From NCBI GenBank assembly GCA_000471925.1, contig CP006668.1:868001-932000 (forward strand): a DNA stretch of 64,000 bases. The letters run 5' to 3'. Positions 33,178 through 41,251 of this stretch are shown here, piece by piece (position 1 is the first letter of the stretch; each line of letters opens with the position of its first letter). The position numbers and the translations under genes are program-made. The notes below the pieces were generated by a model. It saw nothing but the letters and a program-made list of their open reading frames with translations, ran no database searches and had not been told where the DNA came from. Origin of the DNA: Ralstonia pickettii DTP0602 (GTDB lineage: Bacteria > Pseudomonadota > Gammaproteobacteria > Burkholderiales > Burkholderiaceae).

Positions 33178-34155
33178 ATGAAAGCTGCGATTCGCGGTGA
33201 GACGGGACTTGTTTTTGCCGAGATGGAGATCCCTCGACCCAAGGCCACTGAAATTCTCGTGAAAGTCCGGGCCAGTTCCCTGAATCGCGCCGATTTGTCG
33301 CTGGTCGACGGGAAGGCGCATGGCACGGCCGGCGGTACCGGCACGCCGCTGGGCCTGGAATGGGCTGGGGATGTCGTCGAGATTGGCGAGGACGTCACGG
33401 CATACAAGGTTGGCGACAGGGTGATGTGCTCCGGCCTTGGCGGCTTTGCCGAATATGCCGTGACGGATTGGCGGCGCGCCTTCCCGTTTCCCGCCGAAGA
33501 GATGGACTACGAGACCGGTGCCTGCCTGTCGGTCGCACTGCGCACGACCCATACGGCGATGCGCCATCTGGCCGGGCTCGAAGCCGGGCAAACCGTGATG
33601 GTGCTGGGCGCTTCCTCCGGCGTGGGTCTGATGGCATTGCAGGTGGCAAAACACTTCGGTGCCAGCCTGGTCATCGGCACGTCGACCAAGCCCGACCGCC
33701 GCGCGCGCCTGGCGGAGTTTGGCGCTGACATCGCGCTCGACAGCAACGATCCGAACTGGGTGAAGGCCGTGCTGGAACACACCGAAGGCCGCGGCGTGGA
33801 TCTGCTGGTCGATTTCCTGGCCGGTCCTTTTATCAACGACAGCATGCGCGCGGTGAAGATCGGTGGGCGCATCGTCAATATCGGCCGGATGGCAGGGGAG
33901 AGCGGAGAATTCGACTTCGATCTCCATTCGTTGCGCCGGATCCAGTACCTCGGCATGACCTTCCGGACGCGCACCGTCGAGGATTTCGGTGTCATTGCAG
34001 AGCGCGTGCAACGAGACTTCTGGCCGGCTCTCCGGCAAGGACAGCTGCGCCTGCCGATCGATGCCAGGTTGCCGCTGGATCGTGTCGCCGAGGCTTGCGA
34101 GATGATGCGCAGGAACACGCATTTCGGAAAGATTGTCCTGACGCAGCACGCATAA
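33178..34155 (+). CDS. Medium-chain dehydrogenase, quinone oxidoreductase-like
   Basis: 325 residues. GroES-like N-terminal domain (RASSLNRADLSLVDG, LGLEWAGDVVEIGEDVTAYKVGDRVM) and a Rossmann domain with VLGASSGVGLMALQVAKHFGA. Zinc-binding cysteine clusters are absent, as in the NADPH:quinone reductase branch. C-terminal RNTHFGKIVLT is typical. CAGGAGACATGCGC precedes the ATG. It is a single gene under its own operator between the LacI gene and the Bug gene. Confidence 0.86.
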   Translation: MKAAIRGETGLVFAEMEIPRPKATEILVKVRASSLNRADLSLVDGKAHGTAGGTGTPLGLEWAGDVVEIGEDVTAYKVGDRVMCSGLGGFAEYAVTDWRRAFPFPAEEMDYETGACLSVALRTTHTAMRHLAGLEAGQTVMVLGASSGVGLMALQVAKHFGASLVIGTSTKPDRRARLAEFGADIALDSNDPNWVKAVLEHTEGRGVDLLVDFLAGPFINDSMRAVKIGGRIVNIGRMAGESGEFDFDLHSLRRIQYLGMTFRTRTVEDFGVIAERVQRDFWPALRQGQLRLPIDARLPLDRVAEACEMMRRNTHFGKIVLTQHA

Positions 34156-34297
34156 GGCGCGCGCGACCCATGGCCTGGCGACTGTCGCCAGGCAGGCCGC
34201 GCACGCCCTCCCGGCGGTGCTATTTGCGCCCACAACGCCTCACAAAAACTCTCGGGTTTACCACCATTTGATCCGCGCCCCCATGGTCGCACAATAA

Positions 34298-34314
34298 GTG
34301 GAAACGTTTCCCTG
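34298..34314. promoter_or_regulatory. LacI-type operator 4 (Bug/cupin unit)
   Basis: GTGGAAACGTTTCCCTG with a perfect 12-base palindrome GGAAACGTTTCC (34300-34311), about 79 bases before the Bug start. The strongest of the four sites by symmetry. Confidence 0.78.
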
Positions 34315-34392
34315 TGTTCCAAAAAATGCCTTGCCCAAGGGCCACGGAACACGGCGCGATGGACCCGTGAAACACAGAAGCTGGAGACAAAG

Positions 34393-35361
34393 ATGAAGAA
34401 GTACGCCGCCCTCGGTTTCCTTGCCGCAGCCGCGTTGTCCTTTGGCGCGCAAGCGCAGGGCGATGCCAGTTATCCGACCAAGCCGATCCGCCTGATTGTC
34501 CCGACCGCACCGGGCGGTGGCGGCGACGTGTTCGCCCGCATCCTCGCGGACCAGCTCGGCCGACGCCTGAAGCAGCCGCTTGTGGTCGAGAACAACGCCG
34601 GCGCGGCCGGCACCATCGCGATCGCGCAGCTCGCACGGGCCACGCCGGATGGCTACACGATCGGCCTTGGCACGATGACGACCACCACGCTGGCCCCTGC
34701 CGTCTACCAGGCGCTGCCATACGACCCGGTCAAGGACCTGACGACCATCGCCCGCGTGGGCACGTCACCGATCATCCTGGTCGCCACCAAGGACTTTCCC
34801 GCCAACAACCTGAAGGAACTCGTGGCCGTGGCGAAGAAGAGCGCTTCGCCGCTGCAGTTCGGCACCTGGGGACTTGGCTCCACCGGACACTTCTGCGCGG
34901 AGGTCCTGGCCCAGAAAACCGGTATCAAGCTGGACCACATCCCGTTCAAGGGCACGTCGCCCGTGGTGACAGCCATGCTGGGCGGGGTGGTGAAGCTGGG
35001 CTGGCTCGATATCGGTAGCGGCACATCGGCCGTCAAGACCGGCAAGATCAAGGCGCTGGCCATGTGCACGCGTCGCACGGCCAACTTCCCCAATGTTCCC
35101 ACCTACAAGGAGCAGGGCGTCGATTTCGACCAATGGACGGGCTGGGCCATGTTCGCGCCCACGGGCGTGCCAAAGGCGATCACGGAGAAGCTTGCCGCAG
35201 CCGTGCAGGAGACCCTCAAGGATCCGGCGGTGGCAAGCAAGATGGCCGATCTCGGCATCACGCCGGATTACGTCGCCGGCAGCGAACAGGCCGCGATCAA
35301 TGCGCGCGACATCGAAGTGTGGAAGCGCGTCGCGCGCGAAGCCAACATCAAGCTGGACTAG
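34393..35361 (+). CDS. Bug-family solute receptor (copy 1)
   Basis: 322 residues with a cleavable signal (MKKYAALGFLAAAALSFGAQAQ). Family motifs: YPTKPIRLIVPTAPGGGGDVFARILA, NNAGAAGTIAIAQLARATPDGYT and FKGTSPVVTAMLGG. It is closely similar along its whole length to the gene at 35961 (both contain LGTMTTTTLAPAVY, TGHFCAEVLAQK and YKEQGVDFDQWTGWAM). GGAGACAAAG precedes the ATG. No TctAB permease is present. The tight LacI control ties its ligand to the pathway of the island. Confidence 0.9.
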   Translation: MKKYAALGFLAAAALSFGAQAQGDASYPTKPIRLIVPTAPGGGGDVFARILADQLGRRLKQPLVVENNAGAAGTIAIAQLARATPDGYTIGLGTMTTTTLAPAVYQALPYDPVKDLTTIARVGTSPIILVATKDFPANNLKELVAVAKKSASPLQFGTWGLGSTGHFCAEVLAQKTGIKLDHIPFKGTSPVVTAMLGGVVKLGWLDIGSGTSAVKTGKIKALAMCTRRTANFPNVPTYKEQGVDFDQWTGWAMFAPTGVPKAITEKLAAAVQETLKDPAVASKMADLGITPDYVAGSEQAAINARDIEVWKRVAREANIKLD

Positions 35362-35402
35362 ACATTCCCCATTCCCCATACCCCTCATCCTTGGAGATAG
35401 CA

Positions 35403-35909
35403 ATGGCATTGCCGCAGGTTGTCACGCACCAGGACCGGCTGTTGTCGGTCAACATCCACGCATCGCACGAGTTTCCCGGATCGGAACCAGGCTCGACCAT
35501 CATTCCGCTGTTCCTCGATCGCGAGAACGGCGTCTGGGTGCTCTACGGGAAGTTCGAACCGGGCACGACGCTCCCGCCGCATTTCCACACCGGCACCGTG
35601 CACTTCTTCACGACGAAGGGGCAGTGGAACTACATCGAGTATCCCGAGGACCCGCAAACCGCAGGCAGCTACCTGTACGAACCCGGCGGCTCGGTGCATA
35701 CCTTCTCCGTGCCGGCGGATGCAAAGGAGCCCGCCGAAGGCTTCATGGTTGTCTACGGCGCTAACGTGATTTTTTCGGAAGGCGAATTCCAGAGCGTCCG
35801 CGATGCCGGCGCGATCGAAGAGGGCATCCTCGCCGCCGCGCGCAAGGCCGGGATTCCCGTGCCGCGCTACATCCGTCCCAAAGGGGGCGCGGAGTTCTCC
35901 GCGGACTGA
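35403..35909 (+). CDS. Cupin, 2,4'-dihydroxyacetophenone dioxygenase-like (copy 1)
   Basis: 168 residues. Metal-site motif PPHFHTGTVHFFTTKGQW and a second histidine in GGSVHTFSVP. A near-identical architecture is found at 37637. It is 41 bases after the Bug gene, in one unit, and may perform the key oxidative cleavage of the pathway. A non-enzymatic ChrR-like role is the alternative. TTGGAGATAGCA precedes the ATG. Confidence 0.78.
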   Translation: MALPQVVTHQDRLLSVNIHASHEFPGSEPGSTIIPLFLDRENGVWVLYGKFEPGTTLPPHFHTGTVHFFTTKGQWNYIEYPEDPQTAGSYLYEPGGSVHTFSVPADAKEPAEGFMVVYGANVIFSEGEFQSVRDAGAIEEGILAAARKAGIPVPRYIRPKGGAEFSAD

Positions 35910-35960
35910 GGCGTTCCCGGAGCTGGCAGGTCAGAACAAGAAACTTTGGAGACAACTGTC

Positions 35961-36932
35961 ATGAAGCACTCTTTCTGCAGCGGCCTCGTGGCGCTCTGCA
36001 TGTCGATCGCCACCGTCGCCGTTGCACAGCCGGCCGGCGACTACCCCAACCGCCCGGTCAAGCTGATCGTGCCCTCAGCCCCTGGCGGTGGCGCGGACGC
36101 CTTTGGCCGTTTGCTCGGCGAGCAGCTGAGCAAGCGCCTCAGGCAGCCGTTCGTCGTCGATAACATCGCCGGCGCGGCCGGCACGATTGCGATCGGCCAG
36201 CTGGCGCACGCCAGGCCCGATGGCTACACGATCGCGCTGGGCACGATGACGACGACCACGCTGGCGCCGGCGGTCTACCACCAACTGCCTTACGATCCGG
36301 TCAAGGGCCTGACGACGCTGGCAAGGGTCGGCACCTCGCCGATCATCCTGGTCGCCACCGCCGACCTGCCGGCCAACAATCTCAAGGAGTTCATCGAACT
36401 CGCGAAGCGAAGCCCGAAGCCGATCCAGTTTGGCACCTGGGGCCAGGGCTCGACCGGCCATTTCTGTGCCGAAGTGCTGGCGCAGAAAGCGGGCATTAAG
36501 CTCGACCACATTCCGTTCAAGGGCGGTGCTGCGGTCATGACGGCCATGATGGGCGATGTGATCAAGGTTGGCTGGCTCGATATCGGCTCTGGCACAACCG
36601 CGGTGAAGACAGGCAAGATCAAGCCGCTGGCGATGTGTACCCGGCGGACCTCCAATTTCCCGAACGTTGCCACGTACAAGGAGCAGGGCGTCGACTTCGA
36701 CCAATGGACGGGCTGGGCGATGTACGCGCCGGCGGGCGTGCCCAGGCCGATCGTGGACAAGATCGCGGCGGCGCTGAAGGACACGCTGCAGGACCCCGCC
36801 GTCAAGTCGAAGATGACCGACTGGGGCATCACGCCCGACTACCTCGGCGGCGAAGAGCAGGCAGCCGTCAACGTCCGGGAGATCGAAGTCTGGAAGCGCG
36901 TGGCCAGGGAGGCCAACATCACGCTGGATTGA
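35961..36932 (+). CDS. Bug-family solute receptor (copy 2)
   Basis: 323 residues, paralogue of 34393. Signal peptide, then YPNRPVKLIVPSAPGGGADAFGRLLG and FKGGAAVMTAMMGD. The two copies agree over most of the mature protein but differ in signal peptide and in several ligand-facing loops, as if they bind related compounds. I chose the ATG at 35961 (TTGGAGACAACTGTC upstream) over a TTG at 35946. It is 51 bases after the cupin, so one transcript from 34.3 kb to here is likely. Confidence 0.9.
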   Translation: MKHSFCSGLVALCMSIATVAVAQPAGDYPNRPVKLIVPSAPGGGADAFGRLLGEQLSKRLRQPFVVDNIAGAAGTIAIGQLAHARPDGYTIALGTMTTTTLAPAVYHQLPYDPVKGLTTLARVGTSPIILVATADLPANNLKEFIELAKRSPKPIQFGTWGQGSTGHFCAEVLAQKAGIKLDHIPFKGGAAVMTAMMGDVIKVGWLDIGSGTTAVKTGKIKPLAMCTRRTSNFPNVATYKEQGVDFDQWTGWAMYAPAGVPRPIVDKIAAALKDTLQDPAVKSKMTDWGITPDYLGGEEQAAVNVREIEVWKRVAREANITLD

Positions 36933-36938
36933 CTGCCC

Positions 36939-37616
36939 ATGACAGACCTCGCCGAAGCCAGCCGCCATCCTGTTCCCGAACTGCTGTCCCCCGAGCTGGA
37001 GGCCGCGTTGCGCGCCCATGCCATGCGCCGGCAACTGGCGAAGAACGAAGTGCTGTTCACCTATGGCTCGTCGCCGCAGGCGCTGTTCTGCGTGGAGCGC
37101 GGACGCATGCGCTTCAGCGTCACGGCAGCCAACGGCCGCGAGGCGGTGCTCAGCGTGCTGGAGCCCGGGCAATGGTTCGGCGAGGTCTCACTGTTCATGG
37201 ACGCGCCACGCGTCTATGACGCGCGTGCGGTGGTCGATTGCGAGGTGCTCATGCTGCCCGCGCAGGCGTTCCACGCCATCGTCGACCACCGCCCGGCATT
37301 CCTGATGGAATTCACGCGGCTGATCTGCCGGCGCTATCGCTGGGCACTGGAATGGATCGACGAGACGATCCTGCAACCGCTGCCGGTTCGCCTGGCGCGC
37401 CGGCTGCTGGGGGCGCAGCATGCGCACGCGTTGTCGGCGCCGGCCGACGGGAACGCTGCGCTGCAGCTGTCCCAGGAGGACCTGGGCCACATGCTGGGCG
37501 TCTCGCGGCAGAGCATCAACCGGCAGCTCAAGGAGTGGGAGGGCCAACGGATCCTGCGGCTCGACTATGGACGCGTCACGCTGCTGGACCAGGACGCCTT
37601 GAGGCGCCTGGCCTGA
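36939..37616 (+). CDS. Crp/Fnr-family transcriptional regulator
   Basis: 225 residues. N-terminal cyclic-nucleotide-binding fold (GSSPQALFCVERGRMRFSVTAANGREAVLSVLEPGQWFGEVSLF) and a C-terminal helix-turn-helix (LQLSQEDLGHMLGVSRQSINRQLKEWE). It lacks the N-terminal cysteine set of Fnr, so it is not an oxygen-sensing iron-sulfur type. It begins six bases after the Bug stop and is probably co-transcribed, giving the island a second layer of control. Confidence 0.87.
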   Translation: MTDLAEASRHPVPELLSPELEAALRAHAMRRQLAKNEVLFTYGSSPQALFCVERGRMRFSVTAANGREAVLSVLEPGQWFGEVSLFMDAPRVYDARAVVDCEVLMLPAQAFHAIVDHRPAFLMEFTRLICRRYRWALEWIDETILQPLPVRLARRLLGAQHAHALSAPADGNAALQLSQEDLGHMLGVSRQSINRQLKEWEGQRILRLDYGRVTLLDQDALRRLA

Positions 37617-37636
37617 CGCGCTCGCAGACGCGCTCA

Positions 37637-38146
37637 CTACGTCGCGCTGGCAAACTCCGCGCCGCCCTTGGGGCGGATGTACTTCGGCATCGGCATGGCG
37701 CCAAGCTTCACGGCGCCCAGGATCGCGGCCTCGATCGCGCCCGCGTCCATGATGCTGTGGTACTCGCCATTGACGAAGTTGATGTTGGCGCCATAGACCA
37801 CCATCAAGCCTTCGGCCGGTTCCCTGGCATCGGCCGGCACCATGAACGTGTGCATGGAGCCGCCGGGCTCGAACAGGTAGCTGCCGGCCGTCTGCGGATC
37901 GTCCGGATACTCGGCGTAGTGCCACATGCCGCGCGTGGTATAGAAATGCACCGTGCCCGTATGGAAATGCGTGGGCAGGACCGTGCCCGGTTCGAATCTC
38001 CCGTAGAGCACCCAGACCCCGTTTTCACGGTCCAGGAACAGCGGGGTGATGTTGGTTCCCGGCACTTCGGTCGGCAGGCGCGGGACTTCGTTGATATTGA
38101 TCGTCAGCAGGTGTTCCTGATGCGTCGTGACTTCCGGCAAGGGCAT
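37637..38146 (-). CDS. Cupin, 2,4'-dihydroxyacetophenone dioxygenase-like (copy 2)
   Basis: 169 residues, close paralogue of 35403 (shared TPLFLDRENGVWVLYGRFEPGT, HFHTGTVHF, YIRPKGGAEF patterns). The histidines of the metal site are kept (PTHFHTGTVHFYTTRG and GSMHTFMVP). It reads opposite to copy 1, in a minus-strand pair with SnoaL copy 2, and shows that the module was duplicated with rearrangement. GGAGACATCGAC precedes the ATG. Confidence 0.78.
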   Translation of the reverse strand: MPLPEVTTHQEHLLTININEVPRLPTEVPGTNITPLFLDRENGVWVLYGRFEPGTVLPTHFHTGTVHFYTTRGMWHYAEYPDDPQTAGSYLFEPGGSMHTFMVPADAREPAEGLMVVYGANINFVNGEYHSIMDAGAIEAAILGAVKLGAMPMPKYIRPKGGAEFASAT

Positions 38147-38185
38147 GTCGATGTCTCCGTAGGAATCGTGATCGGTGATGGGAAC

Positions 38186-38692
38186 TTACGCCGCGGCGGA
38201 CAGGTCCGCCGTCTTGTCACGTAACAGGCCGGCAATGGCCTGCGCCTTCTGCCCGGGCGGCAGGCCGGCCAGCAGCTGCTGCATCATGGTCAGGCTGTCG
38301 TAGTAGATCCGTTCGCAGATCAGCGTCTCGGCGTCGAACAGGAACAGCGCAATCATGCGGCAGCGGAACGGCTTGCCCGTCGGTGGCAGTTCGTTCAGGT
38401 TGCCGCGATGCGTGCCGGACAGCCAGAACTCGACGATCACGGCATCGTCGGTATGCCGAAGCTGGATGATTTGGCTGCGCTGGTCCGGGAATGCCTGGCG
38501 GCTCTGCGTGTAGTACTTCCGGACGTTGTCGTTGCCGTCGAATACCGCGCCGCTGGCAATGAGCTCGTAGTGAGGGTGTGGAAACGTCGACAGGACGGCG
38601 TCGAAGTCCTGCCGGATCTCGTCGGCAAAATGATCGCGAACCACGCGTTCGCGAAGCGTGCGCAGGTCAGCGCCAGTGGTTGGTGTCGTCAT
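38186..38692 (-). CDS. SnoaL/NTF2-like protein (copy 2)
   Basis: 168 residues, paralogue of 29695 with the same HPHYELIASGAVFDGNDNVRKYY and EFWLSGTHRGN segments, and about 25 extra C-terminal residues. GGAGACTTCG precedes the ATG. It leads a two-gene unit with cupin copy 2. No operator of the four-site LacI type was seen in the 188 bases upstream. Confidence 0.78.
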   Translation of the reverse strand: MTTPTTGADLRTLRERVVRDHFADEIRQDFDAVLSTFPHPHYELIASGAVFDGNDNVRKYYTQSRQAFPDQRSQIIQLRHTDDAVIVEFWLSGTHRGNLNELPPTGKPFRCRMIALFLFDAETLICERIYYDSLTMMQQLLAGLPPGQKAQAIAGLLRDKTADLSAAA

Positions 38693-38880
38693 CGAAGTCT
38701 CCGTCGCTTTTGTGAGGGACGCCGCCGATCCGTTGCGGATGGCAGCGCTCCGGGAAGCGATTATCTGGGGCGGGATCCGATGAAGACTGTCGCGGATTGG
38801 CGTTTCGATACCGGGGTATTCCCGGCATCGGTTCGGCCTTTACTCCGTTGGACAGCGACTGTGAAGACTTCCAACCACTC

Positions 38881-39840
38881 CTACTCCGGCTGAATTCCCG
38901 CCGTCTTGATAATCTTCCCCCACCGCTCCAGCTCCGCCACCTGGAACTTGCCCAACTCCTCGGGCGAAGACACCTTCACCTCCATCCCGTTCTCCGCCAC
39001 GAAGTGCTTTACCTGTTCGCTGGACATCGCCTTGCGCATCAGCGCATACACCCGGTTGACGATCGGCGCAGGCGTGCCGGCAGGCGCGTAGAGCGCATTC
39101 CAGTAGCCAAACTCGTAGCCAGAGATACCCTGCTCGCCAACAGTCGGCACATTGGGCAACAGCGCCGAGCGCTGCGGGCTGCTGACGCCGAGCGCCCGCA
39201 GCTTGCCGGCCTTGACCTGTGGCAGGCTGGTGGTCAGGTCGACGATCATCACGTCGGTCTGGCCTGCGACGAGGTCGATCACGGCGGGCGGGTTGGCCTT
39301 GTACGGAACGTAGGTCAGCCTGGTGCCGGTCATGTGCTGGAACTGCTCGGTGGCAACACGCGCGGACGACGACCCGGACCCGTAGGTCAGCTTGCCGGGC
39401 TCCTTCTTCGCGAGCGCGACGAACTCGGGCACGGTCTTGGCCGGCACGTTGGGATTCACCACCATCAGCATATAGCCCTGCACCAGCTGCCCGATCGGCG
39501 TGAAATCCTTGATCGGGTTGTAGGGCAGGGACCTGACCAGGTGCGGATTGGCGGCCTGCGTGGTGTTAGTCGTCATGAACAGCGTATAGCCGTCCGGCGC
39601 CGCGCGTGCGACCTGTTGCGCGGCAATCCCGCCGAACGCGCCGGGTCGGCTGTCGACCACGACGGGCTGGCCGGTCTCCTTGGTGATCTGCGCCCCCACC
39701 GCGCGGGCGAGACCGTCGGTGGTGCTGCCGGGGCTGGAGCCGATCACGATGGTGATGGGCTTGGCCGGATAGGACTGTGCGCCGGCGATGCCGGATGCGA
39801 GCAATGCCAGCGTGAGTGCCGCGAGGTGGGGGATACGCAT
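38881..39840 (-). CDS. Bug-family solute receptor
   Basis: 319 residues with signal MRIPHLAALTLALLASGIAGAQ. Typical motifs (YPAKPITIVIGSSPGSTTDGLARAVG, VVDSRPGAFGGIAAQQVARAAPDGYT, YVPYKANPPAVIDLVAGQ). It is less similar to the duplicated pair than they are to each other. AAGGAGACATC precedes the ATG. Together with the dehydrogenase just upstream it forms a minus-strand pair facing the aldolase and GarR genes. Confidence 0.9.
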   Translation of the reverse strand: MRIPHLAALTLALLASGIAGAQSYPAKPITIVIGSSPGSTTDGLARAVGAQITKETGQPVVVDSRPGAFGGIAAQQVARAAPDGYTLFMTTNTTQAANPHLVRSLPYNPIKDFTPIGQLVQGYMLMVVNPNVPAKTVPEFVALAKKEPGKLTYGSGSSSARVATEQFQHMTGTRLTYVPYKANPPAVIDLVAGQTDVMIVDLTTSLPQVKAGKLRALGVSSPQRSALLPNVPTVGEQGISGYEFGYWNALYAPAGTPAPIVNRVYALMRKAMSSEQVKHFVAENGMEVKVSSPEELGKFQVAELERWGKIIKTAGIQPE

Positions 39841-39886
39841 GATGTCTCCTTGGGTTTGTTATGGGGTTTGCCGGTGGACGCCAGGC

Positions 39887-40840
39887 TCAGGTGGTCAGGC
39901 TGAACTCGGGCCGCTGGCCCGCCAGGGCCTGGGCGATGCTGTCGAGCACCATCTCGCCCATTGCGGCGCGGGTCTGGTGCGTGGCGCTGGCGCGGTGCGC
40001 CTGCAGCGTGACGTTGTCCATGGCGAACAGCGCCTCGGGAACGTTGGGCTCGTCGACGAAGACGTCCAGCCCCGCGCCCGCGATCTGGCCGGCCTTGAGC
40101 GCCGCGACCAGGTCGTCTTCCTTCACCAGCCGGCCGCGCGCGATATTGATCAGGTAGCCGTCCTTGCCCAGCGCGTCGAGTACCGCGGCATCGACGATGC
40201 CCTCGGCCTTGTCCGCGGCGGCGGCCAGCACCAGGGCATCGCTCTGGCGGGCGAGTTCGACCAGCCCGGGCACGAAAATGTGGGGCACGTCATCCATCGC
40301 CCTGAGGTCGGTGTAGGCGATCGGGCAGCCGAATGCCGCCAGGCGCGCAGCAATGGCGCGGCCGACGCGCCCCATGCCGACGATGCCCACGCGCATGCCG
40401 CTGACGCGGCGGGCCAGCGGGATCGCGCTCGGCTGCGGGTTGCGCAACCACTCGCCGGCGCGGATGAAGCGGTCGCCAGCACACATGCCGCGGCAGGTCG
40501 CGAGCAGCAGGCCCACGGCGAGGTCGGCCACGTCCTCGGTCAGCGCGCCGAAGGTGCCGGTCACCGGCAACCCGCGGGCGCGGGCGTATTCGAGGTCGAC
40601 CGCGTCGGTGCCCACGCCGTTGACTGCCACTACCTCCAGGGCAGGGAGTTGCTCCATCATCGCGCGCGTGATGCCGGTGTGGCCGCCGGTGATGACGGCG
40701 CGGATGCCGGGGCCGTGCTCACGCAGGTAAGCGTCCTTGTCGGCCTGCTCGAAGAGCCGGTGCACGGTGTAGCGCGCGTCCAGCTTGTCGTTGATGGCGG
40801 GGATCAGGATGGGGCTCAGCTGGAGGATGTCTGGTTTCAT
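39887..40840 (-). CDS. D-2-hydroxyacid dehydrogenase
   Basis: 317 residues. Rossmann motif RVGIVGMGRVGRAIAARL, then INIARGRLVKEDDLVAAL (arginine) and LDVFVDEPNVPEALF (glutamate) with the late histidine in LQAHRASATHQTRAAMGE. These are the catalytic positions of the family (glyoxylate/hydroxypyruvate reductases). Given the neighbours, a role in reducing or oxidising a small 2-keto acid such as tartronate semialdehyde/hydroxypyruvate is plausible. The ATG has only a weak ribosome site. Confidence 0.86.
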   Translation of the reverse strand: MKPDILQLSPILIPAINDKLDARYTVHRLFEQADKDAYLREHGPGIRAVITGGHTGITRAMMEQLPALEVVAVNGVGTDAVDLEYARARGLPVTGTFGALTEDVADLAVGLLLATCRGMCAGDRFIRAGEWLRNPQPSAIPLARRVSGMRVGIVGMGRVGRAIAARLAAFGCPIAYTDLRAMDDVPHIFVPGLVELARQSDALVLAAAADKAEGIVDAAVLDALGKDGYLINIARGRLVKEDDLVAALKAGQIAGAGLDVFVDEPNVPEALFAMDNVTLQAHRASATHQTRAAMGEMVLDSIAQALAGQRPEFSLTT

Positions 40841-40914
40841 TGGGCTCGTTGTCGTGGGCGCTGTGTTTTGGGCAGCGCGGGGCGTAGACAGGAAACAGGC
40901 GACATGCTGCGCCG

Positions 40915-40940
40915 CATGTCATCAGTCATCCTATGACATG
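40915..40940. promoter_or_regulatory. Palindrome upstream of the hydroxyacid dehydrogenase
   Basis: Perfect 8-base arms CATGTCAT and ATGACATG, 10 bases apart, about 75 bases before the dehydrogenase start. Confidence 0.45.
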
Positions 40941-41088
40941 GATGCGGCCGTCACCAAGAAAAACCGGTTGAATTTCGGGTAAACGCGAGGCGTCTGGCCA
41001 ATGAAAGGCGGAAATTCACGCGGAATGGCTGCCAATCGCCATCGTTGACATCGGGTAATCCCCAACCGGCAAAGCTTGCCCGGAGTCC

Positions 41089-41108
41089 GTACAATGTTGT
41101 ACGACAAC
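41089..41108. promoter_or_regulatory. Overlapping palindromes upstream of the aldolase
   Basis: GTACAA-TG-TTGTAC overlaps GTTGT-ACG-ACAAC, a GT-N3-AC shape bound by FCD-type GntR regulators. It lies about 145 bases before the aldolase ATG. Confidence 0.5.
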
Positions 41109-41251
41109 GTATTACATTCTTGCGGTTCGATAAGTTCAACCAGCGCGAACTGGCCCGTTGGGAGAATGTGATCCAGACTGGAAGATCCCGATCGAGCCAT
41201 CGCGACGCGCTCGCACGCCGCCGCATGCAACCTGCAATTGGAGGAGACCGT

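Larger units (their letters stand above)
40841..41251. other. Divergent intergenic region with two palindromes
   Basis: 411 bases without a gene. It contains CATGTCAT-N10-ATGACATG (40915-40940) near the dehydrogenase and overlapping palindromes GTACAATGTTGTAC (41089-41102) and GTTGTACGACAAC (41096-41108) nearer the aldolase. The latter fits the GT-N3-AC shape of FadR-type GntR operators, though no such gene lies nearby. Confidence 0.5.
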
